Below are positions 15,001-24,760 of a DNA stretch of 64,000 nt, in pieces. A program made the position numbers and the translations under genes. The DNA comes from Hydractinia symbiolongicarpus (taxonomy: Eukaryota; Cnidaria; Hydrozoa; Anthoathecata; Hydractiniidae): positions 20,850,501-20,914,500 of the forward strand of contig NC_079879.1 of NCBI RefSeq assembly GCF_029227915.1, written 5' to 3'. The first letter of the stretch is position 1, and the number at the start of each line of letters is the position of its first letter. A model generated the notes under the pieces. That model was not told the origin of the DNA, did not search any database, and saw nothing but the letters and a program-made list of their open reading frames with translations.

Positions 15001-18000
15001 GTCTGTGGATTTTTAAAAATATATATAATTCCTAACCGATTATTCAAGGTGTCAATTTTATGAAGGTGGTACAAAAAAGCATACTTTTCGCTAATGGTAA
15101 GAGTCCAATAACTTGTGCAAAAAATAAAACAGTGGCCTAAAACTTGATATGGTATAGTTTAAGACCAGATTTATGAAAGTAAGTCCAATGTACATTGTAG
15201 TTCTTAAGTTTTTTAATTTAGGCATTTTCTGGGACGCAGATAAGGCATTTTTTACAGTATATCTGTTTTAACACAGATTAAATCCAAAAACCATTAAAAG
15301 CAATTTTCGTGGTTAAAATAAGTCAAATAGGAATTGATAAAACTAGTTTAAGCCTAAATTTTTTAACCAGTCCAAAGAAATTGCAAAGTACCGGAATGTT
15401 CAACTTAAATTATGTTGGTACAAAGGCTTAATCATGATTACGACTACGGTTTAAGTGACAAAATTTTTGTTTGTCTTTTATTTATTATGTTATCAATTGA
15501 ATAATATTGGAGCAAACACATTTTGCAGAGTAGACAGTGACCAACCAAAAAGGTGCATATATGTTTTATTCTGTAGTGCTACATCCAACATGTTGTATAG
15601 TACAGAAGTTTGTTTTGACAATTTACTTATTTCCTGGGAAAATTTTTTTAGCTCTTAAAGTCACTGGAAATTTATTTGTACAGCTACATGTCCTGGCTAC
15701 AGTTGGTGACAATACATGTGCTGCAACATTTCATCATAACGGTTTTTCCTTTACCCTGAGGTATATTATATAGTAAGAATTCTGTTTGACTTTCTTGCTA
15801 AGAATATCAAAATAAGTCATTTATTTATTCCATCTTACATATTTATTCCATCTTACATACACCTTTTTTTTACAATTTAACTGGTGTAACACAATAGAAT
15901 TTGTGGGAAATAAAGCTGTTTTTACTTGTACTTGGTTTAGTTTGTTTTAATAGACTAGCTGCGGTAGAATGGTTACTACTGTGAACACAGACAAATTTTT
16001 CCACCTTTCGCCAAATACTTTAATTTCCCAGTGGTAAGAAAAATTGTGCTGTGTCTGCAATAGCTAATAATACGATATTAGGCATTTCCTAGACATGCTG
16101 ACAAGCCCTGATATTGGGTGAAACAGTCTTAAAATATATAAATTTAAACCATTGTTTTTATTTTTCCTAAACTTTTTTGGAACCATTCACAAAATGGTTT
16201 GTTATTTTGCTGTCCATTCAGAAAGATTAAAAATGTCTCTAACAAAGGTAATAATTTGGACATTATTTCGGCCGTTTATAGTGCACAGAGGCTCAAAATA
16301 GCGAAAGTTTTTACAGCGCCCCCATGACCCCCAGCTGTTCTGGCCAAAGCAAATTGCTGCGTTTTTTTTTCTTAGCAAAAAATGTGACTGACATGTTAAA
16401 AATACTGGATCCGCCCCTGGGTTGTAGGTACTTATATCCCGTATTTTAAATGTTTTTGTGACTTCAGTGCTTGAGTGTATTATTCTTTGCAAATACAGTT
16501 TAAAAGCGTTGCTGAATAGTTTTACTAATAAAAGGGTATTGTTGTCAAATATCCAAATCTCATGGCTTGTGTTTTTAATGCAAAATTAGCATTAGTTTTA
16601 GATAAAAAAAAAACAACCTATGTATACAAAATTTCATATAAATAACCTAATTCTTATTAATTTACTGAGCTTTTGATTTTTATTAAAATATTAACTGCTT
16701 AACTTAAATCATTTAGTATTAAAATGCTAAAAAGATGCCTTTAGACAAAAACATTTTGGAACTTATTTTGTCAAAAAGAAGAGGATATATAAGAAAAGCT
16801 CAACACAATCCACCCATAGCAACAATTTACCATGCACAAACTTACCTTAACTGTGCTTGTGCAGTATAATAATTTGTTTAATATTTCCTTTCTAACTTTG
16901 TGCCACAAATTTGACGTTTAGTTTTTTTTTGTTCCTGGTTAAATTGCTGATTGTATTTTTTATTTCAGAGAAATTAATATAGGCTCTTTAAATACATTCT
17001 ACATCCTCATGAAAGTACTCATATTTTTTTACAAATTAAACATTTTACAGCAACTTACCCAGCATCAATTGTTTTCCAATGTTTTAAAACTTTTGACTTT
17101 GATGAAATTAGTGCAGCTATTACAGACTTTATTTCTTTTGACTTCAGTTGATCTATTATGCTTTGTATATTTTTTTGTCGCCGTCTCCACTCAAAAAGAA
17201 TTGCCATTGGAGAAGTGTATAAGTCATATCTGTGAAAAAAAACACTTATAGTTAAATAAAATTAATGACAGAATTTAAAATGCAACAATTAATTCTTCAC
17301 TTCTTTTGTCAAAAATGATGGTTTATGTGTGAAGCTGAAATTTAAAGACCTCTTTGAATAATTAAGTGTTATGAATACACAACCACTTAAACATAAAATT
17401 AGTAATAAATGTCATTTACCCTCCCTTGAAACAACACAATACTGAAAAGAAACTTATGGATCTAGACCTTGAAAGGAAAACAAACAAAAAATCTTTAGCA
17501 AACCATTGCCCAGTATTTCATGTCAATGTAGATGCACAAAATTATACCCCGATTACATATACGTTATTGTACTAATTTTCGTAAATACAAAAAATTGCAG
17601 CAGCCACGGTCCCTTGTTGGGGTTGTAGGTCTCTGTTTCATCTAGAGATAAATCAACACACACATGTAAGAAATTATATGACCTACCTCTCATCAAGACT
17701 ATCCACTAAAACATCTTCAATTACTCGAACCCAATTCATGACCATTTCTTCATATTCAATTACAACTTGAGCACTTAAAGCAATCTGCCTGTTCTTTTGG
17801 AAACTATTGACAACAAGACCATTTGGCACTTTTAAGATCTCTTCAGGAGTTGAGTTTGCATTTGAATATTCTTCTAAGGTTTGAGAAAACTTTTCCAGCT
17901 CAGAGTAAAAATAAGTACATTCAAAATTTTCAGCTGCGCTCCAATTTTTCTTATTTTTTATCAAAGGCAAAAAAATGTATTTGAAAATTTTATTATACAA

Positions 18001-18366
18001 TGTGAGTCCATTTTGTTTAATTTCTCCAGACATTACTTCATTCTCAATGTTCTGGGCATCTATTTCTTGCTCAATATTTTCATGTATAAAGTAAACGCAA
18101 ATATGAATATCATTTAACAGTTTATGGATGTTTACACTTGATGATGTTCCAGTTTGTATGATTTTCCTTGCTTTCTCACCCAATCCATTATTTTTGGACA
18201 GATAAAAGAATACAATTTTGTCCCCATTCGGTTTAAAGAAATCGTTTATTAATTCCAACGTCTCATCACTGGACATAAAATCTTCCAACAATGTTGCATC
18301 ATCATGGATTCCTATATTAAGTGTCTGTAAAATCTTTGAGGAAAACCACCAGTGGCGCTCATCCAT
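72..18366 (-). CDS. Axonemal dynein heavy chain, N-terminal tail and start of linker (partial, 27 exons)
   Basis: Motor heavy chain of ciliary/flagellar dynein; this part forms the tail that binds intermediate chains and the start of the linker. Exons in transcript order: 18366-17687, 17229-17059, 13337-13133, 12826-12430, 12058-11756, 11011-10800, 10054-10002, 9128-9008, 8925-8797, 8631-8456, 8266-8182, 7388-7197, 6923-6690, 6369-6107, 5777-5536, 5064-4772, 4614-4436, 4362-4272, 4195-4130, 3556-3344, 2767-2706, 2544-2493, 2417-2286, 1712-1603, 1139-1043, 563-366, 137-72. All junctions keep frame (5022 nt, 1674 codons). The ATG at 18366 has an in-frame TAA 30 nt upstream and opens with MDERHWW, like other axonemal chains. 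DHC_N1 signatures include LTDAFNDVKDRNKYLESL, PPSLRNVPIVSSAIIWVKKL and KYYNRLATVLIQFEDSW. The DHC_N2 linker begins near residue 1365 (GLAMPGIVPADAVAKLKEFQ) and includes EIRNRHWLQV and FERYKSRG. The AAA motor lies beyond the left edge. Subtype (DNAH5/8-like or other) is unresolved. One intron, after 10800, has a GC donor. Confidence 0.93.
9629..9675 (+). repeat. Dispersed repeat copy A (dynein intron 7)
   Basis: A stretch of about 45 bp starting GTAGTAAGCGCTGTGGCGTA and ending CTGGTAGCAGCGTAA is closely repeated in the same orientation near 10299-10345 (GTAGTAAACACTGTGGCATA ... CCTGGTAGCAGCGTAA). Both copies lie in the same dynein intron, about 670 bp apart. They look like two ends or two copies of an unclassified short element. 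Confidence 0.6.
10299..10345 (+). repeat. Dispersed repeat copy B (dynein intron 7)
   Basis: This is the partner of the 9629-9675 repeat, in direct orientation. It is followed by a short local duplication (GCGTAATCA twice near 10337-10354). Class unknown. Confidence 0.55.
13338..17058 (-). other. Large dynein intron 2 (3.7 kb), no coding exon seen
   Basis: The exon ending at 17059 (codon GG|) joins in frame to the exon starting at 13337 (A), giving a normal dynein tail sequence (TIDAG-LTDAFNDV), so nothing coding is missing between them. The interval is AT-rich and holds a degenerate 30-bp minisatellite (14404-14523), an AGCT run near 14683-14700, an imperfect 18-bp tandem duplication near 15821-15858, and a patch near 16260-16430 with the look of an old dispersed repeat. 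No conserved ORF was recognised. Confidence 0.8.
14404..14523 (+). repeat. Degenerate ~30-bp minisatellite, four units
   Basis: Four successive units share the core GACCAA-x-GAAAGCAATCAA with spacers ending in TTTTC; unit starts are near 14407, 14440, 14470 and 14500. The plus frame reads D-Q-T-K-A-I-like repeats, but the run is not bounded by splice sites or conserved sequence, so I treat it as intronic satellite rather than coding. Confidence 0.75.
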
Positions 18367-20552
18367 GATAAATTGTGTTAAAAAGCAGATTACTTATATA
18401 TATTCCCAGTTTATTTAAAGTCTGCTGGAAAACACGTGGAAGATAAAATTGCCATAAAGCAGGAGTTTTTAGATTAGATTGTAATTCCTATAAGGAAACA
18501 AACGTATAAAGAGTTTATTATATACATATTTTAAAATTATGTGTTATCTACCTGATTCTGTTTGGCATTATATGCAAATGTATACATACAAATATAGTTG
18601 GGATCTATTTTGTATAAAAATAATATATACATTCATATAATGCCAATCAAAGATCTCACACAAATTTTATATGATTTTCAAGTAAAAGTACAGTTACCAT
18701 TATGTAACAATTATTAAGACAACCTAAAGAATTTATTCACAGATCATTTGGAAATACCTCAGCATTAGACACTACAAACAAAGGACCCTCTCTAGCATCA
18801 TCAAACAGTAAGCATTGTCTAACTGTATTAACCGAAAATAAATCTCCTCTTAGCCAATTGGGTTTTAATCCTTTGGCTGAATGGATCTGTTTTGGATGTT
18901 TTAATAAACAAAAAGTAATTTTCCCAGAGAAAGAAAAGCTGAAGTCAGAATTCAAGATGCATTGCTGGAATAAAAAAGAAGTTGAATAGACATTCAGAGA
19001 CCAAAAACACAGCAAAAACCAAAAACACAACAAGAATATTACACTTCCACAAGCCTAAAAACTAGGACCAACATTTCACATTAGATTTGAAAAAATGATT
19101 GGCATGGAAGCCTACAGTTTGACTAAATTGAGAGTGATAGCAACAAATATCAATATTGCATAGAGTTAGTATAGTATATTTAGTGTAAGATTTTACCCAT
19201 CTACGAAACAAACTAACAAAACAAACTTTATGGTCATGTTCTGCCCAATCTTAGGACACTACCCGATCTTTGGACATAAAAATGTCCAGTCTTAAGACTG
19301 GTCAGCCAGTGTTAAGACTGGGCAGGGCGTCACAAGATTGGTCAGGAGACCATGTTGGGCCCATCTTTAGACGCTTTTTAGATTTTAAAGAAGGGATGTG
19401 CCACACAAGCTCTGTTGTTTGCAAGACCCAACAAACATTCTCAGGCACATTAAAAAATCATATTCGGGGTACCTACACAAAAAACGAATTTGAAGGTACT
19501 GTTAAAATGACCAGGTCAGTTTTTTTAACACAGTAAAAATCGTAGCTAAGCTGTAGCTGGCACATATATTATACATTTAGCATTTATATATATACAGTCT
19601 GAAATTTTAAAAATAAAATGTTTATATATGAAGAGTCAGATAAATCGTATTCAACCATATTGTAAGTTAGCTAGGTAGCTAGCTAGCTGGTAACTTTATA
19701 ACTTCATTGGATGAGAAGTTCAGCTACCTAGCATAGTCAGTCAATATGCTTAAATAGTTTACATGGTATAATTTTTTAGCCTTCTGATTTGCCAAGAAAA
19801 GTTTCAATTTAAAGTTCAAGAGGTATATAGCTACAATCTAAAATTTTCATTGTTCTTCTTTGTCTTTCACAATTGTTCTAAGATTGGACATGTACGTCCA
19901 TAGATTGGGCAGTCCAGTCTTAAGACTGGCCACCTATTTGTCACTGTCAGAAGATTGGCCTGTCCAGTCTTAAGACGGGACACGTTCCAAGATTGGGCAG
20001 AACAGTCACGTGCAAATACCAACCATGAGCACCAACAATGAAACAATGAAATTATAAGACCAACAGGAAAACCTTATTATTAGAGGTAATTTGGGGTAGG
20101 AAAGACCTGATGCCATGTGGCATAATTTTCTAAAACACAAGCAACTGAAATTGATAATCATCTGTTCTCTAAAAATCTAAAATCATCACTTTCTAGCATA
20201 TATTGATATGGAGCTAAAAACATGGTTTAGCTCATGTTAATTACAGTTCCCAGTTAGGTTGCTAGCTGGTTGAGTGAACTTAAATATAAAAACACTATCT
20301 AGCTATATTTAGCTTCAAAATTGGTGCATGATGTTTTGTTTACCCACATTGGGTATATTGGTGTGTACAAGCCAGGTCACTGAGTCTAGCCTCTGTCACT
20401 AATGGCATATAAATTAAGAGTTTCACATTAAATAGGCCTCTGACCTGAGCTGACAAGATTGTCTTGGTAAAAAACCAAAAATGTCTTTTTTAAAAAAAAT
20501 AACAAGAAAACATACAACTTACCATAAATGCCATGTGCAGCAACTCTACCAT
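18359..20552 (-). CDS. Unrecognised small protein, three predicted exons, just upstream of the dynein gene
   Basis: Predicted exons 20552-20523 (ATG GTA GAG ... ATG|gtaagt), 18964-18758 (tattccag|CAATGC ... GAG|gtattt) and 18487-18359 give 121 residues in a single frame. All acceptors have pyrimidine tracts and the first donor is consensus. The middle exon has a compositionally normal coding sequence with segments such as KPNWLRGDLFSVNTVRQCLL and DDAREGPLFVVSNAE, then TPALWQFYLPRVFQQTLNK. I do not recognise the family. The predicted stop (18361-18359) overlaps the dynein ATG (18366-18364) in another frame. Alternatively the third exon uses the weak donor after 18394 (A|GTAATC) and continues elsewhere. 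The first 10-codon exon is the least certain part. Confidence 0.4.
19238..20003. mobile_element. Non-autonomous TIR DNA element (766 bp) with palindromic subterminal repeats
   Basis: The left end GTTCTGCCCAATCTTA (19238-19253) is matched in inverse at the right end (TCCAAGATTGGGCAGAAC, ending 20003). The 16-bp perfect palindrome CCAGTCTTAAGACTGG occurs near 19285 and 19912, with partial copies near 19311 and 19958, so repeats are concentrated in both subterminal regions. It lies in the first intron of the small upstream gene. There is no transposase ORF. The superfamily is not determined; a possible degenerate duplication is GTCA(T/C)G on both flanks. Confidence 0.75.
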
Positions 20553-20787
20553 TTTGTGCTGCGAATGTTCATTTGTTTACGTAGCCTCGTTTACGCGTAA
20601 CCTTGGGCTACATGCATTCGGGGGGGGGGAGAAATTTCTGAAACACCCTGGGCACAAGATTATCGTCCACCACAGGATGTTTCATCATTTAAAATTTTTA
20701 TTTTCTTTCGCTGAAAACGAATATTATTTCAACATCTTTTAAGTGTTTAGCATAACACGAAAAAGGCAACCGCTTTTCAACCCCGTT

Positions 20788-20872
20788 CAGGGCATCTTGC
20801 AACTTTTTTTTTCGTATCTATCATCTCTCCTTCCAGTTGTCAGGAAAGATAAGATATAGATAAGATGCCCTG
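20788..20872. mobile_element. Short foldback MITE, CAGGGCATCTT ends
   Basis: CAGGGCATCTT at 20788-20798 is inverted at 20862-20872 (AAGATGCCCTG), and the inner arms (TATCTATC / GATATAGATA) can also pair. At 85 bp it is a hairpin-like MITE with no coding capacity. Confidence 0.6.
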
Positions 20873-21124
20873 GGACAAGATTGACCGCTTTATTGGACGC
20901 ACATGAACTACTGCTAATAAAATCCGACGAAAATATTTTTTGTTCGTTCTGTGTTGTTGCGAAAATTATGCCATGTCTAAAAAAAATTATACAAAAGCTT
21001 TTTAAGCTGTTGCGTTTCATCATCAGTGCTATAATTCTTAATATAATTTAATTTTACAAAACATTAATTTTTAATGTCTAATTCACTAAAATCACTTCTC
21101 ATTTTCTTGAGCGTGATCAATACT

Positions 21125-21946
21125 TTAAAAAGGGGGATTAATTTCGCGTGCATTAAATTTCGTGAATTTTGGGCAAATTCGCAAAATTAAATCCTAACGA
21201 AAAATAACGATTTTGTTCATTCGCGTAAATAGTAAAATAAGTTCTAAAAAATTACATGAGATACCAACCTCGATCCCAGTGATCTTTGTTTTTTTACAAC
21301 AGACGACGAGATTTCGACTCGCCGTGTCCCGTGTCGTTATACAAAACAGAGAAAAAGCCCTGGGATCGAGGTTGATAAGATATATCTTGCAATTGATATC
21401 GATGACGATTGTTCTTGTAGCAAATAGATGTATTGAAAATCCAAAAAATCATCTATTTTTCTTTACACGAGTTTGTTTGTTTTTAGCAATAAAATTCCTA
21501 ATAATGTGGAGGTTTCGATATTTGAGAAACATTATGCAACTTTTTTATCCGTCATAACACTTTTTCTAAAAATATCACATGTCCTCCCTTCGCTTCAACG
21601 TGCTTTAACATTTTGTTGTTCTGTTGTGTAAGGCCCAACCTCGTCCCCAGGGTTTTGTGGGCCCTGAGCCGTTATTTCAGAGTGGCCAAGTCAAAATGCC
21701 CTGTGAACGAGTGTGGTGTGTAACTAGTATGGTGTGTAACGTCTCAGCGGAGAGCAAAAAGAAGACACTGCATTGTTTTGTTTACAAATTTTACCTGCTT
21801 GCTAGGAATGCTTGTTTCTCTGTGTTAATGAAAATCAACCTTGAAATTTATATGAACAATTTGTCTTGTGAAAATATATCCTCATGAAAAATTGAGAAAA
21901 TGTTAATTCGCGAAATCAAATCCTCGCAAAAAATTGTCCTCTTTTA
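21125..21946. mobile_element. Probable composite MITE region with imperfect TTAAAA-GGGG ends
   Basis: The left end (TTTAAAAAGGGGGATTAATT, then TTCGCG) resembles the inverse of the right end (AATTCGCGAAATCAAATCCT ... GTCCTCTTTTAA). The interior contains the 110-bp MITE at 21265-21374 and a CCTCGTCCCCAGGG fragment near 21640. The ends are diverged, so the element limits are tentative. Confidence 0.4.
21265..21374. mobile_element. 110-bp MITE with perfect 15-bp inverted repeats
   Basis: CAACCTCGATCCCAG (21265-21279) is exactly inverted at 21360-21374 (CTGGGATCGAGGTTG). Similar CCTCGTCCCCAG ends are common in marine invertebrate genomes (general knowledge), and a diverged end is present near 21640. 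Confidence 0.8.
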
Positions 21947-21968
21947 AGGTAAGTACATCTAGCAATTG

Positions 21969-22440
21969 CTAGAAAATCACAGTATTAGTAAATGTTTCAT
22001 AGACGATTAGTATCTTTTGCAACTGCATTAAAAAATCCGTTTTTACTAAAAAAAATAATTCAGTACTAAATATGGGATCTAGAGTGTTCAGTAGCTTTCC
22101 GGCAGATGTAGTTTCAGGAAATCTAGATCGTTGATCAATCGCAACAAATATGTACTGTCCATTTGGAAATAGGCCTGAATAATCTACATTTGCTTTGCAT
22201 AATACGTCTTTGGGTATATGCATGATGCGTAATGGTTATTGTTTCTTTTGTTTGGTTGTTCCTTGACATTACAAGCACTCCGATTTTCTTATTAACTATT
22301 CGTCTAATCTGATAAAGAATAGCATTGTAGTCAGTTTAGCTTTGTTTTCTCCAAAATGTCCTACACATGCTAGCTTGACTGATGTGTTTTGATAAGTTTT
22401 GGGCAGAACTGTCCTCAGTCAAAATAGGATTGTTTCATCC
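21969..22440 (-). pseudogene. Decayed Ty3/gypsy-type retrotransposon integrase
   Basis: Minus-strand translation gives, across frameshifts, a relic of the integrase zinc-binding region (GHFGENKAKL, about 22330-22370). An integrase core start follows (NVDYSGLFPNGQYIFVAID, then RSRFPE, about 22110-22190), matching the usual DxxGPFP...Y.LVV.D.YSRFPE pattern with the catalytic Asp context. Stops and frameshifts interrupt it and no LTRs were identified nearby. This is an old, inactive fragment. Confidence 0.75.
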
Positions 22441-23464
22441 TTTTGCGCTGCTGTTAACTCTTTTATGCTAATTAATAAGTAATTTATGTAATTTAAAAAA
22501 GTTTGTTACAGGTATGTAACTATAATAGTTAAGATTTTAATTTTGAAATTTAAGGATATTCAATAAAATATTGGTTTACTGGTGGCGTAAATCTTTAAGC
22601 GGCAAGGCTTTTTGTTTCCTCTTCAATCCCTTGTTTCCAGCCTTTTTAATATCGACCCAAACCTTTAAATCATTCCATTCCAGTTTTGTCTGGCGCGTTG
22701 CGTTTCATTTTAGGTTGACATTACACTATTTCACATTTATTATTTTAAAAGACCTTCATAAAAATTACAAGCCTCTGTGTTTCACATTTTAGAAATATAA
22801 ACAATCGTAAATTACGTCTCTCTGGCTCTATACACGGAAGTGTCTGATAAAAGACAAGCAGGTTAATAAAAGGTCTCTTTCTTTACAAATGTTGTTTTAA
22901 CAATCCTCTGTTGTTACTGCAATCATGATGAACGGATACAGTAGAAAAAGAAAAACTCGTTGGAACTCAGTCATACCAAATTTTCAGGAAGTAAAATGAA
23001 TCATTGAGGCTCAGATAAAAAATGTAATTATTATAAAGAAGTATGTGTGATATTTTATCAAGTTTTTTAGAATTTTAATAATGTAAATAAATAAAATAAA
23101 ATAACATTTGGACATTTGTTATGACGCGTTTGATAAAACAATACAGTCATAGTTTCGCAAGCTGGTATTGTTATTTATTAAATAATTCAACGTCAAAACA
23201 TTCCTATGAGTAACCTCGAACTCAGGACTTTTAGCGTGTTTTATTTAGATAATATCAGCAAAACCTCATAGTTCCTGGGTACAATGTAGTTAAGGCTTAG
23301 GTAATCGAAACATTTTCAAGCTTTTCCTTATTTGGGTTAGATGTTGACGGGAATCTTCCTCATTCGACAAAGACCTATTTGTTTTAAGTTGATACCTATT
23401 CATGACAAATTGCTTTGATAGTTTGTTACTTGCAATTGCTTGTATCTAGCTTAAAACCATCGAC

Positions 23465-24603
23465 ATGTTAAAATGGTGAGTGTTCGAATTTTATTATTAT
23501 TATTTTTAATAATTTCATGTTTTTTATTAAGTAAGTTCATACTACTTGACAGCTTGGGAAATTTCTGATCATATATTTCATGTCCATCTCTTTCTTACTA
23601 TATTATTATGCATTAAATCTTTATGTATTAAATGTTTCTCTTACCCTTATTTTTTAGGCAAAAGTTGAACTCTCCCTTGCAGAGTGATCAGGCTGAATAT
23701 CATTCTTTAAAAGACATTATCAAACGAGAAGAACTCCCTATCTTGGTTCAAATAGTCCTGCCATGTTTCTTGAAAACTAAAGAAGTCCTAAAAAGCGAGC
23801 AAGATGTCACGATTTTGAAGAAAAAAAAAGTCACGTTGGTGATGGGGAAGGATGTGAATGGGATGGAATTTAGATTTAATGCTTGTGAAGCAAATACGGT
23901 TTTGATAGACAGATTGGTTATTTTTTCGCCAGACAGTGTCGAAATGTTAGCTATGCTATATCCTAGATTACTTTTCGTACCGAAGAAAGATTTCACTTTT
24001 AGTAATTATCATTTTTATATTGGAAAAGAAGTTGTAATTGCTGATTTCCACAATGGACTGAAGCCTTCAGTACTAATACATGAGACAAAAAATCCTAATT
24101 GTAGTACGTGGGTGCCATGCGAAATATTATTACACCCAAACTTATTTTCACCATATTTAGTGAAAGAAACCCTTGCATTTGAAGAAGTTCTAAAGCCTTT
24201 CGAGCCGCAAAGCATTCGTTTTCATAACGCAGAGAACAAGAAGCATTTGCCAAATGGTATAGTAACATTAAAAAGTGTAAAGGTTTGCGATTTGGTTGTT
24301 ACAGCTACGACGAAATGTTCTGGAACATACGTTCGTTACGAGATTTATCCATTAAACTCTAAAATAATGGCAAAAAGATCACAAAATGATTTGCCAGAGC
24401 ACATGAAAGTACTTGGGAAAGAACATTCTAATGAGTATCAAAGTTACCTAAATCACATTGAGAACCTCTTTCATTACGATTTGTATGGACCTCGTTTTTA
24501 TGGATTTTTGGATGTAAATAATCAAAAGACAGACGTTGAATCGGAACCAATTGCAACTAGTTCAATTCTTCAAGTTATTAATCATTTAAGAATAAAAAGA
24601 TGA
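23465..24603 (+). CDS. CABIT-domain-like protein (two exons, 318 aa)
   Basis: Exon 1 is 23465-23475 (ATG TTA AAA TG|gtgagt) and exon 2 is 23658-24603 (tttttag|GCAAAAG ...), giving M-L-K-W-Q-K-L-N at the start. The longer ORF starting at 23632 is intronic up to the acceptor. The protein has the look of a CABIT domain, as in THEMIS and GAREM, which are adaptors that couple receptor tyrosine kinase or antigen-receptor signals to GRB2. The segments are LKDIIKREELPILVQIVLP, LKSEQDVTILKKKKVTLVMG and KDVNGMEF, followed by a long beta-rich region. No transmembrane segment or GRB2-type proline motif is evident. An AATAAA lies at 24755-24760. The CABIT call is from pattern only; the ORF integrity and splice sites are strong. 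Confidence 0.7.
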
Positions 24604-24754
24604 TGATCTGTTATAAATGTTTTGGTAAACAATAAGCTGTTACTTGTATTATAAATGTAAATATTTGTGCGCGAATGAATACCTATTGTAAACCTGTACG
24701 AAAGTCTGAGTACTTATACATAAAATTGTCCCTGGCCCGTTCATATAAAAACAA

Positions 24755-24760
24755 AATAAA
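24755..24760 (+). promoter_or_regulatory. Poly(A) signal AATAAA for the CABIT-like gene
   Basis: A canonical AATAAA lies about 150 nt after the stop codon at 24601-24603, a plausible 3' UTR length. Confidence 0.5.

Noticed and set aside
16202-16492. 96-codon minus ORF
   Set aside because: Lies in the dynein intron within a repeat-like patch; no conserved motif.
17881-18117. Plus-strand ORF of 78 codons
   Set aside because: It is the antisense shadow of dynein exon 1.
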